Assembly (NCBI GenBank): GCA_937870755.1
Contig: CALMZV010000026.1
Span: forward strand, 184,040-248,039
Direction of reading: 5' to 3'
DNA: 64,000 nt
DNA from: an uncultured Methylocystaceae bacterium
GTDB lineage: Bacteria > Pseudomonadota > Alphaproteobacteria > Rhizobiales > Beijerinckiaceae
Shown here: one piece after another, positions 35,400 to 45,224 of the stretch
Layout of the letters: every line of letters starts with the position of its first letter
Position numbering within the stretch: position 1 is the stretch's first letter
The notes under the pieces: generated by a model
The model's database searches: none
What the model was told of the DNA's origin: nothing
What the model saw: the letters and a program-made list of their open reading frames with translations, nothing else
Made by a program: the position numbers and the translations under genes

Positions 35400-36206
35400 A
35401 TGTTCGCGAAATACGGTTGTGCGGCGCTCATCGGCGCGGTCGCGTTCGCGCCGGCGGCGCGGGCGGCGGACTGGTACACCGGCGCCCCGAGCGAGCCGGC
35501 GGCGCGCGGCTGGAGCGTGGGGTCGGCCGGCGCGAACGGCTGGTCGGGCGGCTATGCGCCCGCGCCGAAATTCGGCGCCGCGGTCGATGTCGCGGTCACC
35601 GCCGACACCAAGGATTCGCAATTCGTCACGCTCATCGGCACAATCGCGCCATTCTCGGGGCTCGAACAGTCGGGCGCGCGCCTGCGGCTCGCCGGCGTGC
35701 TCGGGCAATATTCCTATATCGGCGGCAACGGGCTCGGCCGCGTGAAAGGCACACAGCGCGACGGCTCGTTCATGGTCGGCTACGAATGGGTGGCCGAGCG
35801 GCTGACGGTCGCCATCTACGGGGGCGTGAACGTCACCGACAACGCGCTCGACAAATACGATCCGCTCAACGGGTCGGCGGGGCGCGCCATCGGCGCCAAG
35901 ATCGCCGGCGATTTCTACTATCGGCCCAACGCCTTCGTGATGATTTCGGGCGTCGGCTCGTTTTCCTCGGCCCACAGCGCCTATTACGCGCGGCTGAAGG
36001 GCGGCTACGCCATCGCGCGCAATGTGTTCATCGGACCGGAGATGATCGTTCTCGGCGACAATTTCTTCTCGCAGTGGCGCATCGGCGGCCATATCACGGG
36101 CGCGAAATTCGGTCCCGTCCAGATCGGCGCCTCGGCCGGCTTCCTGGTCGACAAGGTGCGCGGCTCGGGCCTCTACGGCATCCTCGACGCCCGCGTGACG
36201 TTCTGA
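35400..36206 (+). CDS. bcsS: BcsS-like cellulose biosynthesis protein
   Basis: Exported protein of 268 residues with a signal peptide (MFAKYGCAALIGAVAFAPAARA). The mature part is rich in alternating hydrophobic/aromatic strands ending in aromatic or Phe residues (GQYSYIGGNGLGRVKG, DGSFMVGYEWVAERLTVAIYGG, AIGAKIAGDFYYRPNAF, GILDARVTF), consistent with an outer-membrane beta-barrel-like BcsS. BcsS is found with bacterial cellulose operons of Rhizobiales and its role is not well defined. It sits immediately upstream of bcsA, separated by 84 nt, supporting the call. Confidence 0.8.
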   Translation: MFAKYGCAALIGAVAFAPAARAADWYTGAPSEPAARGWSVGSAGANGWSGGYAPAPKFGAAVDVAVTADTKDSQFVTLIGTIAPFSGLEQSGARLRLAGVLGQYSYIGGNGLGRVKGTQRDGSFMVGYEWVAERLTVAIYGGVNVTDNALDKYDPLNGSAGRAIGAKIAGDFYYRPNAFVMISGVGSFSSAHSAYYARLKGGYAIARNVFIGPEMIVLGDNFFSQWRIGGHITGAKFGPVQIGASAGFLVDKVRGSGLYGILDARVTF

Positions 36207-36221
36207 CATCGCGCGCCGAAA

Positions 36222-36277
36222 GGTTAACGGCCCGGTAACGTCCGCGCCGTCCGCATGCCGAAGCGTTAGCGTTAACC
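36222..36277. promoter_or_regulatory. dyad in the bcsS-bcsA gap, possible operator
   Basis: Perfect 8-bp inverted repeat GGTTAACG (36222-36229) and CGTTAACC (36270-36277), with GGTAACG between them. The right part also contains near-direct repeats CCGAAGCGTTA and CCGAAGCGTAA. It lies just before the bcsA start and could be a regulator site; no binding protein can be named. Confidence 0.3.
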
Positions 36278-36290
36278 GAAGCGTAAAGCC

Positions 36291-38636
36291 ATGCGCGTAG
36301 GCTTGTGCCGTTGCGTCATGGAGTTGCGTGGGATGGCGGCGAGCCTTCGAGCCGGCGTCTGGATATTTTCGGGCCTCGCCGCGGTTCTGCTGCTCACCCA
36401 GCCGGTGAGCGTGCAGAGCCAGCTCGCGCTCAGCCTGACAATCATCTTTTTGCTCGTCGCGATCTGGAAGTTCGGGCGCGGCCATGTCGCGCGCCAGATG
36501 TTCCTGGCGCTCTCCAGCTTCATGGTCATCCGCTACATGTACTGGCGCTGGACGAGCACGCTGCCGTCGGCCAGCGACCCGCTCGCCTTCGGGCTCGGCC
36601 TCGTGCTGCTGACGGCGGAGATGTATTTCGTGGTCATTCTGGCGATCAGCCTGACGATCAACGCCGATCCGCTCGAGCGCCCGCCGCTCGAACGCGAGGA
36701 CGACGAGGCGCTGCCGATCGTCGATGTGCTCATCCCCACCTACAACGAGGACGAGTACATCCTCGCCACGACGATCGCGGCGGCGAAGTCGATGGACTAT
36801 CCCGCGCACAAGCTGAACGTGTGGCTGCTCGACGACGGCGGCACCGACCAGAAGTGCAACGACAAGAATCCGGAGAAAGCCGAAGCCGCCAAGCAGCGGC
36901 GTTTATCGTTGCAGGCATTGTGCGGGCAGTTGGGCGCCATCTATCTCACGCGCGCGCGCAACGAGCACGCCAAGGCAGGCAACATGAACAACGCGCTCGG
37001 TCATCTGACGGGCGAGATCGTTGTGGTGTTCGACGCCGACCATGCGCCATTCCGCGCCTTCCTGCGCGAGACGGTCGGACATTTCCTGAAAGATCCGAAA
37101 GTCTTTCTGGTGCAGACGCCACACGTGTTCCTCAACCCGGATCCGATCGAGAAGAACTTGCGGACGTTCGACCGCATGCCGTCGGAGAACGAGATGTTCT
37201 ACGGCGTCACGCAGCGCGGCCTCGACAAATGGGACGGGTCGTTCTTCTGCGGGTCGGCGGCGCTGCTGCGGCGCACGGCCCTGCTGGAAACAGGCGGATT
37301 CTCGGGCGTCACCATCACGGAGGATTGCGAAACCGCGTTCGAACTGCATTCGCGCGGCTGGTCGAGCGTCTATGTCGAGAAACCGCTGATCGCCGGCCTG
37401 CAGCCGGAAACGTTCACGTCCTTCATCGGCCAGCGATCGCGCTGGTGCCAGGGGATGTTCCAGATTCTGCTCCTGAAAAACCCGGCCCTCAAGAAGGGCC
37501 TGAAGCCCATCCAGAAAATGGCCTATCTGTCGAGCATGACGTTCTGGTTCTTCCCGCTGCCGCGGCTCATCTTCATGTTCGCGCCGCTCACGCACATCTT
37601 CTTCGACGTGAAGATTTTCGTCTCCAACGCCGACGAGGCGATCGCCTATACCGCAACCTACATGGTCGTGAACATCATGTTGCAGAACTACATGTTCGGC
37701 ATGGTGCGCTGGCCGTGGATTTCCGAACTCTACGAATATGTGCAGGGCGTGTTCCTGGCCAAGGCGATCGTGTCGGTGGTCGCCAATCCGCGCAAGCCGA
37801 CGTTCAACGTCACCGCCAAGGGGCTGACGCTCGACAACGATCACATTTCGGAATTGTCCTGGCCGTTCTTCGCCATCTGGGGCGTGCTCACCTTCGCGGG
37901 TCTGGTGGCGGCCTATCGCTATTTCTTTGAGCCGGGCGTCGACAACCTCATGCTGGTCGTCGGTCTGTGGAACGCGTTCAACCTGATGATCGCAGGCGCG
38001 GCGCTGGGTGCGGTCGCCGAGCGCGCGCAGCCGGACCGCCATCCGCACCTCATGGTCAGCCGCACGGGCCTGCTGCATATCGGCGAACACGCGCTGCGCG
38101 TGCGCATCCGCGACGTATCGGCGGGCGGCGTGTCCGTCAAACTGCTCGACCCGCACGCCGCGAAGGGTCTCGTCATGGAGCCGCGCGAGATGGAGGCGCG
38201 TCTGTCGATCGACCCGATGGGGCCGATTGTGAAGGACGAGACGCTGCCGCTCAGGCTCGTGCACGTGAAAGCAGAAGACGACGGCGATCTCTTCGGGTTC
38301 GAATTCACCGAAATCGCGCCGCACGAATATTACGTTCTGGCCGATCTGATGTATGGCGACAGCGACGCGCTGCCGAGTTTCCTGGCCACCCGGCGCAAGC
38401 ACAAGAATGTCTTCGCCGGTTCCGCGCAATTCATCTGGTGGGGCTTGAGCGAGCCGTTTCGCGCGTTCTCCTACCTGCGCAAGAAGGATCCGCAGGCGGA
38501 AGCCGCGCCCGCCGACGGCCCGTCCGCCTCCTCGCTCGCATGGCTGCGTCGCCTGGCGGCGCTCGGAGCCAATCAGAAATCGACGGCGGCGGTCGCACAC
38601 GCGACCGCGCCGCCCGTCCTCGAAAAGTCCGCATGA
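36291..38636 (+). CDS. bcsA: BcsA, cellulose synthase catalytic subunit (UDP-forming)
   Basis: Polytopic inner-membrane GT2 enzyme of 781 residues polymerising glucose from UDP-glucose. Catalytic motifs, counted from the first ATG: DDGGT (Asp181-Asp182), FDADHA (247-252), TEDCE (343-347) and QRSRW (381-385, QxxRW). Several transmembrane helices flank the GT domain. A C-terminal PilZ domain (about 575-690) has DVSAGGVSV, but the usual arginine pair reads ERAQPDR, so RxxxR is not intact. Two downstream ATGs are possible starts (36318 and 36333; the latter has a GGAG site). The operon continues with bcsB. Confidence 0.95.
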   Translation: MRVGLCRCVMELRGMAASLRAGVWIFSGLAAVLLLTQPVSVQSQLALSLTIIFLLVAIWKFGRGHVARQMFLALSSFMVIRYMYWRWTSTLPSASDPLAFGLGLVLLTAEMYFVVILAISLTINADPLERPPLEREDDEALPIVDVLIPTYNEDEYILATTIAAAKSMDYPAHKLNVWLLDDGGTDQKCNDKNPEKAEAAKQRRLSLQALCGQLGAIYLTRARNEHAKAGNMNNALGHLTGEIVVVFDADHAPFRAFLRETVGHFLKDPKVFLVQTPHVFLNPDPIEKNLRTFDRMPSENEMFYGVTQRGLDKWDGSFFCGSAALLRRTALLETGGFSGVTITEDCETAFELHSRGWSSVYVEKPLIAGLQPETFTSFIGQRSRWCQGMFQILLLKNPALKKGLKPIQKMAYLSSMTFWFFPLPRLIFMFAPLTHIFFDVKIFVSNADEAIAYTATYMVVNIMLQNYMFGMVRWPWISELYEYVQGVFLAKAIVSVVANPRKPTFNVTAKGLTLDNDHISELSWPFFAIWGVLTFAGLVAAYRYFFEPGVDNLMLVVGLWNAFNLMIAGAALGAVAERAQPDRHPHLMVSRTGLLHIGEHALRVRIRDVSAGGVSVKLLDPHAAKGLVMEPREMEARLSIDPMGPIVKDETLPLRLVHVKAEDDGDLFGFEFTEIAPHEYYVLADLMYGDSDALPSFLATRRKHKNVFAGSAQFIWWGLSEPFRAFSYLRKKDPQAEAAPADGPSASSLAWLRRLAALGANQKSTAAVAHATAPPVLEKSA

Positions 38637-38658
38637 TCAGTTTGTCCGGTTCCATTTG

Positions 38659-41352
38659 ATGCGTTTGCGTTCGTGCACAGGGTTGAGAGCGGTTCTGTTC
38701 GGCGCGGCTTTCGTCGCGGCGACGAACGCCGTTTGCGCGCAGCCGATCTTCACGACGGCGCCGCCGGCCCTGTCGCGCGTGGCGCCGGCTGCGCCCGTCG
38801 CGCCGCAAACAGAGGCCGCGCCCGTCGCGCTGGCCGCGCCAGCGCCGCCCGCGCCAATTCCGCTTGCGCCCGCGGTGACGACGTCGGCGCCGATTCCGCC
38901 TGCGCCGCCGGCGTCTGCGCCGGCCGCGCCCGAGAAGGCAGCGCCCGCCGCGGCAGGGCCGGCGCTGCGCCATCTGACCAACAACATGCAGGGATACCGG
39001 CTCGCCGGCGAAATCGCTTCCTCCGAGTGGCCGGTCTATCTGACGGGGTCGCAGGCGCAACAGAAGATCCGCTTCCAGGTCGGATATCTGTCGGCGGTCT
39101 CTGTGATGCCGGAGGCTTCGTATCTGACCCTCATCGTCAACGACAAAGTGGTCGGGCGCTCCAACATCCGCACGGCCAATTCCGTGCGCACGATCGATTT
39201 CGACATTCCGCCAGGGTTGATGCAGGCGGGCTTCAACTCGCTGCGTCTGACAGCCGAACAGCGCCATCGCGTCGATTGTTCGCTGCAGGCGACGTTCGAA
39301 CTTTGGACGCAGATCGATCCGTCGCAGACCGGCCTCCTGTTCGCGCAGACCGAAGGTGCGACGACGCTCGCCGATCTCTCCGCGCTTTCACCGGATGCGC
39401 AGGGCGCGCTGCCGATCCGCGCCGTCACGCCCGACCGCACGAGCCTCGGCAATGTCGAGCGCTTCATCCAGGTCGCGCAGATGATTTCGCTCGTCGGCCG
39501 GTTCGCGCAACCGGTCGTCGACTACGGCCCGCTCGCTGGCGGCGCCTATGGACTCAATCTCGTCATCGGCACGGTGTCCGAAATCTCGAGCCTCGTCGAT
39601 CTCGCGCCGCTCGGCTCCATCACCGGGCCGCGCGTGGCGGTGCAGCCGGCGCGTGCGGACCGGCGCACGACGGTCATCGTCACGGGCCTGTCGGATTCGC
39701 AGGTGGCCGAAGCGCTCATGGAATTCCGGCCGGAGACGCAGACGATCGGCGCGCCGGCGGGCGTGCGCGCGGCGGCGGCTTTCCCCGGCTACCGCATGGA
39801 GGGCGGCCGAAGCGTGCGACTGCGCGATCTCGGCGTCGCGAGCGAGGAATTCTCCGGTCGTCTGTTCCGCGCCGCGTTCAACATCATCATGCCGCCGGAT
39901 TTCTATTCGGCCGACTATGCGAAAGCGGAGCTGGCGCTGGCCGGCGGCTATGCGCCAGGCCTGACGTCGGAGGCCAAGATCGTCGTCAGCGTCAACGGGC
40001 GCAATGCGGTCAGCCTCAAGCTGCCGAAAAGCAAGGGCGATGTTTTCGAAAAGAACATGATCCCGCTGCCGCTTGGCGCGATGCGGCCGGGGCTCAACCG
40101 CGTCGAGATCGAGGCGCAGGCGCCGATGGAGAGCGATGCGGCGTGCGACCCGCTTGCGGCGATCGCCGGCGCCAAGCGATTCCTGTTCCTCGATTCCACC
40201 GAACTCGTCATGCCGCGCATCGCGCGTATCGCGCGCATGCCAGACCTTGCGGTCACCACCACGGGCGGCTTTCCGTTCGCCGGCGGCCGGTGGCCGAAAC
40301 TGATCGTGCCGGCGCCCGACCGCGAGACGATCGGCGCGGCGACCACCATCGCCGCCCATATGGCGATCGCGGCCGGCCGACCCATCAATTTCAACCTCTC
40401 CACCACGCTGCCGCAGCCGGGCGACGGCGCGGTGCTGGTGGTCGGCGGCGCCAATATTCTCGATCCGATCTATCTGAAGCTCGCCGGCGTCTCGCCGCAG
40501 GACGTCGCCAAGGCGTGGTCCGACAGGTTCGACCCGGCCGCGCAGCCGCAGAAGAGCGAGATGCTCACGCGGTTCGAGGCTATGTCGCGCCACCGGCTGA
40601 TGCTGGAACGCAATTTCCCGCAGGCCTGCCGCATGTCGACGCCGCCCGGCGGCTACAATCGCGCGCCCAGCGCGCGCGCGCAGAAACCGCCGGCGACGCG
40701 CGAGGCGGGCGGGCGCCGCTACGTGTCCATCGACCTCAACGCGCCGGGCCGGCCGGTCGACTTCACGCCTGTCGGCTCGCTGAAGACCTCCGGGCCGGCG
40801 TCGGGCGCGCTCTACGACGAATGGAACGCCAAGGTGCGTTCGCACAGCTATGTGTTCGGCTTTTTCGACCGAGCCTACGAAGGCGCGCGCGCATGGCTGC
40901 TGGCGCGCTGGAACGGCGCGAGCGAGTGGTTCGAAAAGACGCTCAGCTCCGCGCAGACCGTCGCGCCGAGCATCTCGCCGCGCGCCTCGTTGATCGTGGC
41001 CCAGAACATTCTCGGCGCGACGAGCGAAGACGTGTGGACGGTGATCGCCGCGCCGAATTCGAAAGCGCTCGCCGAATCCATCCCCTGCCTCGTCGATCCG
41101 CGCGTATGGGGCCAGATCTCCGGGCGCATGTCGTCGCTCGACGCCAACGACGGCGTCGTGACGGCCGTGCCGGTGGAGGCGAGCCGCCTCATCGTGACCG
41201 AGGCGCTCACCATCGGCAACGTCCGGCTGATCGTGGCCGGCTGGCTGTCGCTCAATTCGCACATCTACGTGCTGCTGGCGCTCGGCATGGCGATCTTGCT
41301 GTCGGTCGCGACATCGAAATTCGTGCGCAACGTCGGGCGGAGGACGAAATGA
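38659..41352 (+). CDS. bcsB: BcsB, cellulose synthase periplasmic subunit
   Basis: Protein of 897 residues that guides the nascent glucan across the periplasm in complex with BcsA. It has a signal peptide (MRLRSCTGLRAVLFGAAFVAATNAVCAQP), an unusually long Ala/Pro-rich segment (about residues 30-95), beta-rich jelly-roll and flavodoxin-like domains (MQGYRLAGEIASSEWPVYL and later), and a C-terminal membrane anchor SHIYVLLALGMAILLSVATSKFV that would pair with BcsA. It begins 22 nt after bcsA and overlaps bcsZ by 4 nt (ATGA). Confidence 0.93.
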   Translation: MRLRSCTGLRAVLFGAAFVAATNAVCAQPIFTTAPPALSRVAPAAPVAPQTEAAPVALAAPAPPAPIPLAPAVTTSAPIPPAPPASAPAAPEKAAPAAAGPALRHLTNNMQGYRLAGEIASSEWPVYLTGSQAQQKIRFQVGYLSAVSVMPEASYLTLIVNDKVVGRSNIRTANSVRTIDFDIPPGLMQAGFNSLRLTAEQRHRVDCSLQATFELWTQIDPSQTGLLFAQTEGATTLADLSALSPDAQGALPIRAVTPDRTSLGNVERFIQVAQMISLVGRFAQPVVDYGPLAGGAYGLNLVIGTVSEISSLVDLAPLGSITGPRVAVQPARADRRTTVIVTGLSDSQVAEALMEFRPETQTIGAPAGVRAAAAFPGYRMEGGRSVRLRDLGVASEEFSGRLFRAAFNIIMPPDFYSADYAKAELALAGGYAPGLTSEAKIVVSVNGRNAVSLKLPKSKGDVFEKNMIPLPLGAMRPGLNRVEIEAQAPMESDAACDPLAAIAGAKRFLFLDSTELVMPRIARIARMPDLAVTTTGGFPFAGGRWPKLIVPAPDRETIGAATTIAAHMAIAAGRPINFNLSTTLPQPGDGAVLVVGGANILDPIYLKLAGVSPQDVAKAWSDRFDPAAQPQKSEMLTRFEAMSRHRLMLERNFPQACRMSTPPGGYNRAPSARAQKPPATREAGGRRYVSIDLNAPGRPVDFTPVGSLKTSGPASGALYDEWNAKVRSHSYVFGFFDRAYEGARAWLLARWNGASEWFEKTLSSAQTVAPSISPRASLIVAQNILGATSEDVWTVIAAPNSKALAESIPCLVDPRVWGQISGRMSSLDANDGVVTAVPVEASRLIVTEALTIGNVRLIVAGWLSLNSHIYVLLALGMAILLSVATSKFVRNVGRRTK

Positions 41353-42575
41353 TCCTGCGCCTGGCCTCGCTCGTCCTTGCGTTCGCCGCTTCGCAGGCGG
41401 TCGCACGCGCGCAGGTCGCGCCGGTCGTGCCGCTCGGCGCGGCCATCCAGTCGCAGATGAACGCGGCGGGCGGCGCGCCCGCGCCGGGCGCAATGCTCGC
41501 GCCGGGCGCCGCGCCGCAACCGCAGGCGGGCGCGAAGGACAAGCCGAAACGCAAGCCGCTGGCGCTCGATGCGCGCGTCATCCCGCTCGGCGGCGCGCTG
41601 AAGACGCCGGAGGCGTGGCAGGCCTACAAGGCGCGGTTCGTCACGGAGAACGGCCGCGTCATCGACACCGGCAACGGCATGATCAGCCACAGCGAGGGCC
41701 AGGGCTACGCCATGCTGCTGGCGGTGGCGGCCAACGACCGCGCGACGTTCGACCGGCTGTGGGGCTGGACGCGCGCCAACCTCATGGTGCGCGACGACCA
41801 GCTCGTGGCATGGCGCTGGGAGCCGACGCGACGGCCGGCGGTCGCCGACATCAACAACGCGTCCGATGGCGATCTTCTCATCGCGTGGGCGCTGGCGGAG
41901 GCCGGCGAGTTCTGGGGCGAGGTCGCGCTCAGGGCGGGCGGGCGGCGCATCGCGGTCGAGGTCGGCCGCAAACTGGTCGTCGCGCGCACCAAACTCGGCG
42001 CGCTGCTTCTGCCCGCGGTGGCCGGTTTTTCGGGCGAGGAGCGCGCGGACGGGCCGGTGGTCAATCCGTCGTACTGGGTGTTCCCCGCGTTCGCGCGATT
42101 GACGTTGGTCGCGCCCGAAGTCGACTGGAACGGCGTCGTGCAGAGCGGCCTCGATGTGCTGAGGGCCGCGCGCTTCGGCGCGAGCGCGCTGCCGGCCGAA
42201 TGGGTTTCGCTGAAGGACGGCGTGGCGAAGCCGGCCGACGGTTTTCCGGCGCAGTTCGGCTATAACGCCGTGCGCATTCCGCTTTATCTGGCCTGGGCGG
42301 GCGTGGGCGAGCGCGACCATTACGATCCGTTCGTCGCCTGGGCGCGCACAGGGCGCCCGAGCGTCGTGGAGCTCGCGAGCGGCGCGCAGGCCGGCGCGCT
42401 CGGCGAAGGGGGCTATGCGTCGGTGGGCGCGCTCGCGCTGTGCGCGGCCGAAGGCGTTGCGATGCCGGCCGATACGGCGTTCGCGCGCGCGCCGGAACAT
42501 TACTATCCCGCAACGCTGCGCCTGCTCGCGGTCGTGGCCGCGCAGATGAGGTATCCGACATGCCTGCGCGGCTGA
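41349..42575 (+). CDS. bcsZ: BcsZ, endo-1,4-beta-glucanase (GH8)
   Basis: Secreted GH8 cellulase of 408 residues typical of cellulose operons, thought to trim or edit the nascent polymer. Signal peptide MILRLASLVLAFAASQAVARA, then a Pro/Ala-rich linker to about residue 70. The catalytic acid is Glu116 in ISHSEGQGYAMLLA and the base candidates are Asp173/Asp175 in NNASDGDLLIAWAL. It starts in the ATGA overlap with bcsB and its end overlaps the next gene by 16 nt, so translation is probably coupled. Confidence 0.93.
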   Translation: MILRLASLVLAFAASQAVARAQVAPVVPLGAAIQSQMNAAGGAPAPGAMLAPGAAPQPQAGAKDKPKRKPLALDARVIPLGGALKTPEAWQAYKARFVTENGRVIDTGNGMISHSEGQGYAMLLAVAANDRATFDRLWGWTRANLMVRDDQLVAWRWEPTRRPAVADINNASDGDLLIAWALAEAGEFWGEVALRAGGRRIAVEVGRKLVVARTKLGALLLPAVAGFSGEERADGPVVNPSYWVFPAFARLTLVAPEVDWNGVVQSGLDVLRAARFGASALPAEWVSLKDGVAKPADGFPAQFGYNAVRIPLYLAWAGVGERDHYDPFVAWARTGRPSVVELASGAQAGALGEGGYASVGALALCAAEGVAMPADTAFARAPEHYYPATLRLLAVVAAQMRYPTCLRG

Positions 42576-45223
42576 ACGGATCGCTCCTCCTGCGCGCGCT
42601 GGCGCTGCTGGCGCTGACGGCGCCCGCGCTCGCGCAGGCGTCCGACGGCGGTTCGATGATCATCGACGCGCCGATGGCCAGGCCCCAGCCGCAGCCGCTC
42701 GCCGAACCGTCTGCGCCAGAGTCGCCCGAGCCGAAAGCCGAGGCGAGAGCGCCCGTCGTGGAGGAGGGCGCTGCGCCGGCGTCCTCGGCGCGCGCAACGC
42801 CCCGGCAGGCCGCGCCGATCGCCGAGGAGGGCGACAGGCCGGACGAAACGGCGCTGCGCTACTATGCGGGGCGCGGCGAGATGGGTCGCGTGAACGTCGA
42901 GATCGAACGACTGGTTCGGCTCTACAAGAGCTGGACGCCGCCGCTCGATCTGTTTGCGCAGGAACAGTCCGGCGCGCCGGACGAGGAAGCGCTGTGGGCG
43001 CTGTTCTCCGCCGATCGCATCGACGAACTGCGCGCGACCATCGAGGCGCGCAAAAAGGAACAGCCCGGCTGGGCGCCGTCGAAAGATCTGGAGACGAAAC
43101 TCAGGCGCAAGGAAACGCGCCTGCGCATCATGACCTTCTTCCGGCAGGGGCGGTGGCAGGACCTCGCCGACTACGTCAAGCAGGACTCCCATCAACCCGA
43201 CGACACCGACGTCGAAATGCTCTGGGCGGTCGCGGAGGCGTTCTCCAAGACCAAGCAGACGGCGGATGCGATCGGCGTCTATCGCTCCATTCTCAACAGC
43301 TCTTCGGAAAAGCCCGCGCGCCTGGCCACCATTCACAAGGCGATGGCGAGCCTGCGGATGAGCGACGTGGAGCCGCTGATCGCGATGGGACGCACGGAGG
43401 CCTCCGGCAAGAGCGAATTCGCGGCGATCGAGACCGACATCGTGCGCGCTCGCATCAGCGCCTATCTGCACGACGAACGCGCCGACAAGATTCCGGACGG
43501 CGAACTGGCGGTCTTTCAGGACCACGCCAGGGGCGCGAGCGATCCCAACCAGGCCGGGCTGGTGGCGTGGTATTACTACAAGACGAAAGCGTTCCGCGAC
43601 GCGCTCGAATGGTTCAAGCTCGCGCTGGAGCGCGGCGGCGACGCCATGGTGGCGCACGGTCTCGCCCATTCGCTGCGCGAACTCGACATGCGGCGCGAGA
43701 CGGAAGAAGTCGCCTATGCGTGGCGCGAACCGCTCGTCAACAATCTCATCCTGTTCATCGACATCCTCGAACGCGATCTCACGCTCGAACATCCGCCCTA
43801 TATCGAGCCGGAGCGTCTGGCGCGCTATGCGAAAGCGACGATGGAGGCGGCCTCCGGCGAGGGCGCGCAGGCGCTCGCCTGGTACGCCTACAATTCGTGC
43901 CAGTACGAAGTCGCGCATCAATGGTTCCAGCGCGCGGTCGCCTGGTTCCCCAAGGAGGCGACCGTCTACGGTCATGCGCTCACGCTGAAGCGGCTGAAGA
44001 AGGACAAGGAATTCTGGGAGCTGATGAACCGCTACGACGGTCTGTTCGCCAAGGCGCTCGAGATCGTGTTTCCGGACGGCTATTACCACCCGCCGACGGC
44101 CTGCGATCTGCTCGCCAAACAGAATCTGCGCGCCGGCCAGCAGAATCTCGGCGCCTATACCGCACCCGCATCCTACGCCCATCCGCAGCAGAACGGCATG
44201 AGCGGATATGGCGTCACAGCCGCGCAGGCGGCGGGCTATGCGCCGCAGGCCTATCCGCCGGCCGCGCATATCCAGCGTCAGGAATTCCCGAAGTTCGACC
44301 GCAAGCTGTTTCCGGCGCCGACCGATCCCGAAAACGCGATGCGCTTCGCCGCGTCCGCGTCGCCGGCCACGCACAGTCCGTCGCTGAAATCGCAGGCCGC
44401 CGTCGACATGCCGTTGCAGCGCGAGCCGGTGCGCGGACCGTGGCCGCTGGTGGCCAGCCGCGTGCCCGGCGTCGGGCGAATGCCCTACGAACGCTACGGG
44501 TTCTCGCTCCTGCCCGGCTGGAACGGCGCGACCGGACCGACGTCGCCGACCTACGCCGTGCAACGGGCGCCCAAAGGCACGCTGTGGGAAGCGGAACAGG
44601 CGGAGAAGGCGCGCCCGCGCATCGCGTTCGCAAACGGCATGAGCGGCGTCCCAGCGGCCGGCGCGCCGATGCAGGGCATGGCGCAACCGCCGGCGGCAGC
44701 CCAGACGCCGCCCCATGCGGCGCAGCCCGTCGTCGCCCCTTACCCGCAGCAGCCGCCCGTCGGCGCCGCCTACGCGCCGCCACAATATGCCCCGCCCTAT
44801 GGCGCGCCGGCCTATGTCGCGCCGCCCCATGTGGCGCCGCCCCACGCGGCCCCGCCGGCAGTCGCGCAGCCCGTCGCGCCCGCGCCTGTCGCTGCGAGCG
44901 CGTCGCCGCCTGCGCCGGCTCCGGTCGCGCCGACGTCCGAGCCCGCGCGCGAGGCGAGCGAGCCGGTCGCCAGACTCGCACTGCCGCAGACGACCGACGC
45001 CGGCGCGCTCGCGCAACGGGCGATCCAGTTCTTCAGCGCGAAAAATTACGCGGGCGCACTGGAGGCGCTCGACCAGCGCGCGCCGCTCGCGCCCGAGACG
45101 ACGAATCTGAAGATGATCCGCGCCTGGTCGCTCCTGCATCTGCAACGCAAGGAAGAGGCGCGCGGCGTGTTCGCCACGCTCGGCGCGCAGGGTTCGCAAA
45201 AATCCCGGTCGGGGAGTCCGTAA
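42560..45223 (+). CDS. periplasmic tetratricopeptide-rich protein of the cellulose operon (BcsK-like)
   Basis: Exported protein of 887 residues. Signal peptide MPARLNGSLLLRALALLALTAPALAQA; acidic Pro/Ala linker to about residue 100; helical repeats of TPR type from about 100 to 520 (for example AEAFSKTKQTADAIGVYRSI, YYYKTKAFRDALEWFKLALE, YNSCQYEVAHQWFQRAVAWF); a Pro/Ala/Gln-rich low-complexity stretch (about 560-830); and a final TPR-like unit (RAIQFFSAKNYAGALEALDQ). It takes the place BcsC has in other operons but shows no C-terminal outer-membrane barrel, so BcsK of type III operons is the closest match; I am not certain of the name. Confidence 0.8.
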   Translation: MPARLNGSLLLRALALLALTAPALAQASDGGSMIIDAPMARPQPQPLAEPSAPESPEPKAEARAPVVEEGAAPASSARATPRQAAPIAEEGDRPDETALRYYAGRGEMGRVNVEIERLVRLYKSWTPPLDLFAQEQSGAPDEEALWALFSADRIDELRATIEARKKEQPGWAPSKDLETKLRRKETRLRIMTFFRQGRWQDLADYVKQDSHQPDDTDVEMLWAVAEAFSKTKQTADAIGVYRSILNSSSEKPARLATIHKAMASLRMSDVEPLIAMGRTEASGKSEFAAIETDIVRARISAYLHDERADKIPDGELAVFQDHARGASDPNQAGLVAWYYYKTKAFRDALEWFKLALERGGDAMVAHGLAHSLRELDMRRETEEVAYAWREPLVNNLILFIDILERDLTLEHPPYIEPERLARYAKATMEAASGEGAQALAWYAYNSCQYEVAHQWFQRAVAWFPKEATVYGHALTLKRLKKDKEFWELMNRYDGLFAKALEIVFPDGYYHPPTACDLLAKQNLRAGQQNLGAYTAPASYAHPQQNGMSGYGVTAAQAAGYAPQAYPPAAHIQRQEFPKFDRKLFPAPTDPENAMRFAASASPATHSPSLKSQAAVDMPLQREPVRGPWPLVASRVPGVGRMPYERYGFSLLPGWNGATGPTSPTYAVQRAPKGTLWEAEQAEKARPRIAFANGMSGVPAAGAPMQGMAQPPAAAQTPPHAAQPVVAPYPQQPPVGAAYAPPQYAPPYGAPAYVAPPHVAPPHAAPPAVAQPVAPAPVAASASPPAPAPVAPTSEPAREASEPVARLALPQTTDAGALAQRAIQFFSAKNYAGALEALDQRAPLAPETTNLKMIRAWSLLHLQRKEEARGVFATLGAQGSQKSRSGSP

Positions 45224-45224
45224 C

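Noticed and set aside
38673..42575. Single plus-strand frame of 1300 codons over bcsB and bcsZ
   Set aside because: The first two thirds are arginine-rich shadow of bcsB; only the bcsZ part from 41349 shows family motifs and a signal peptide.
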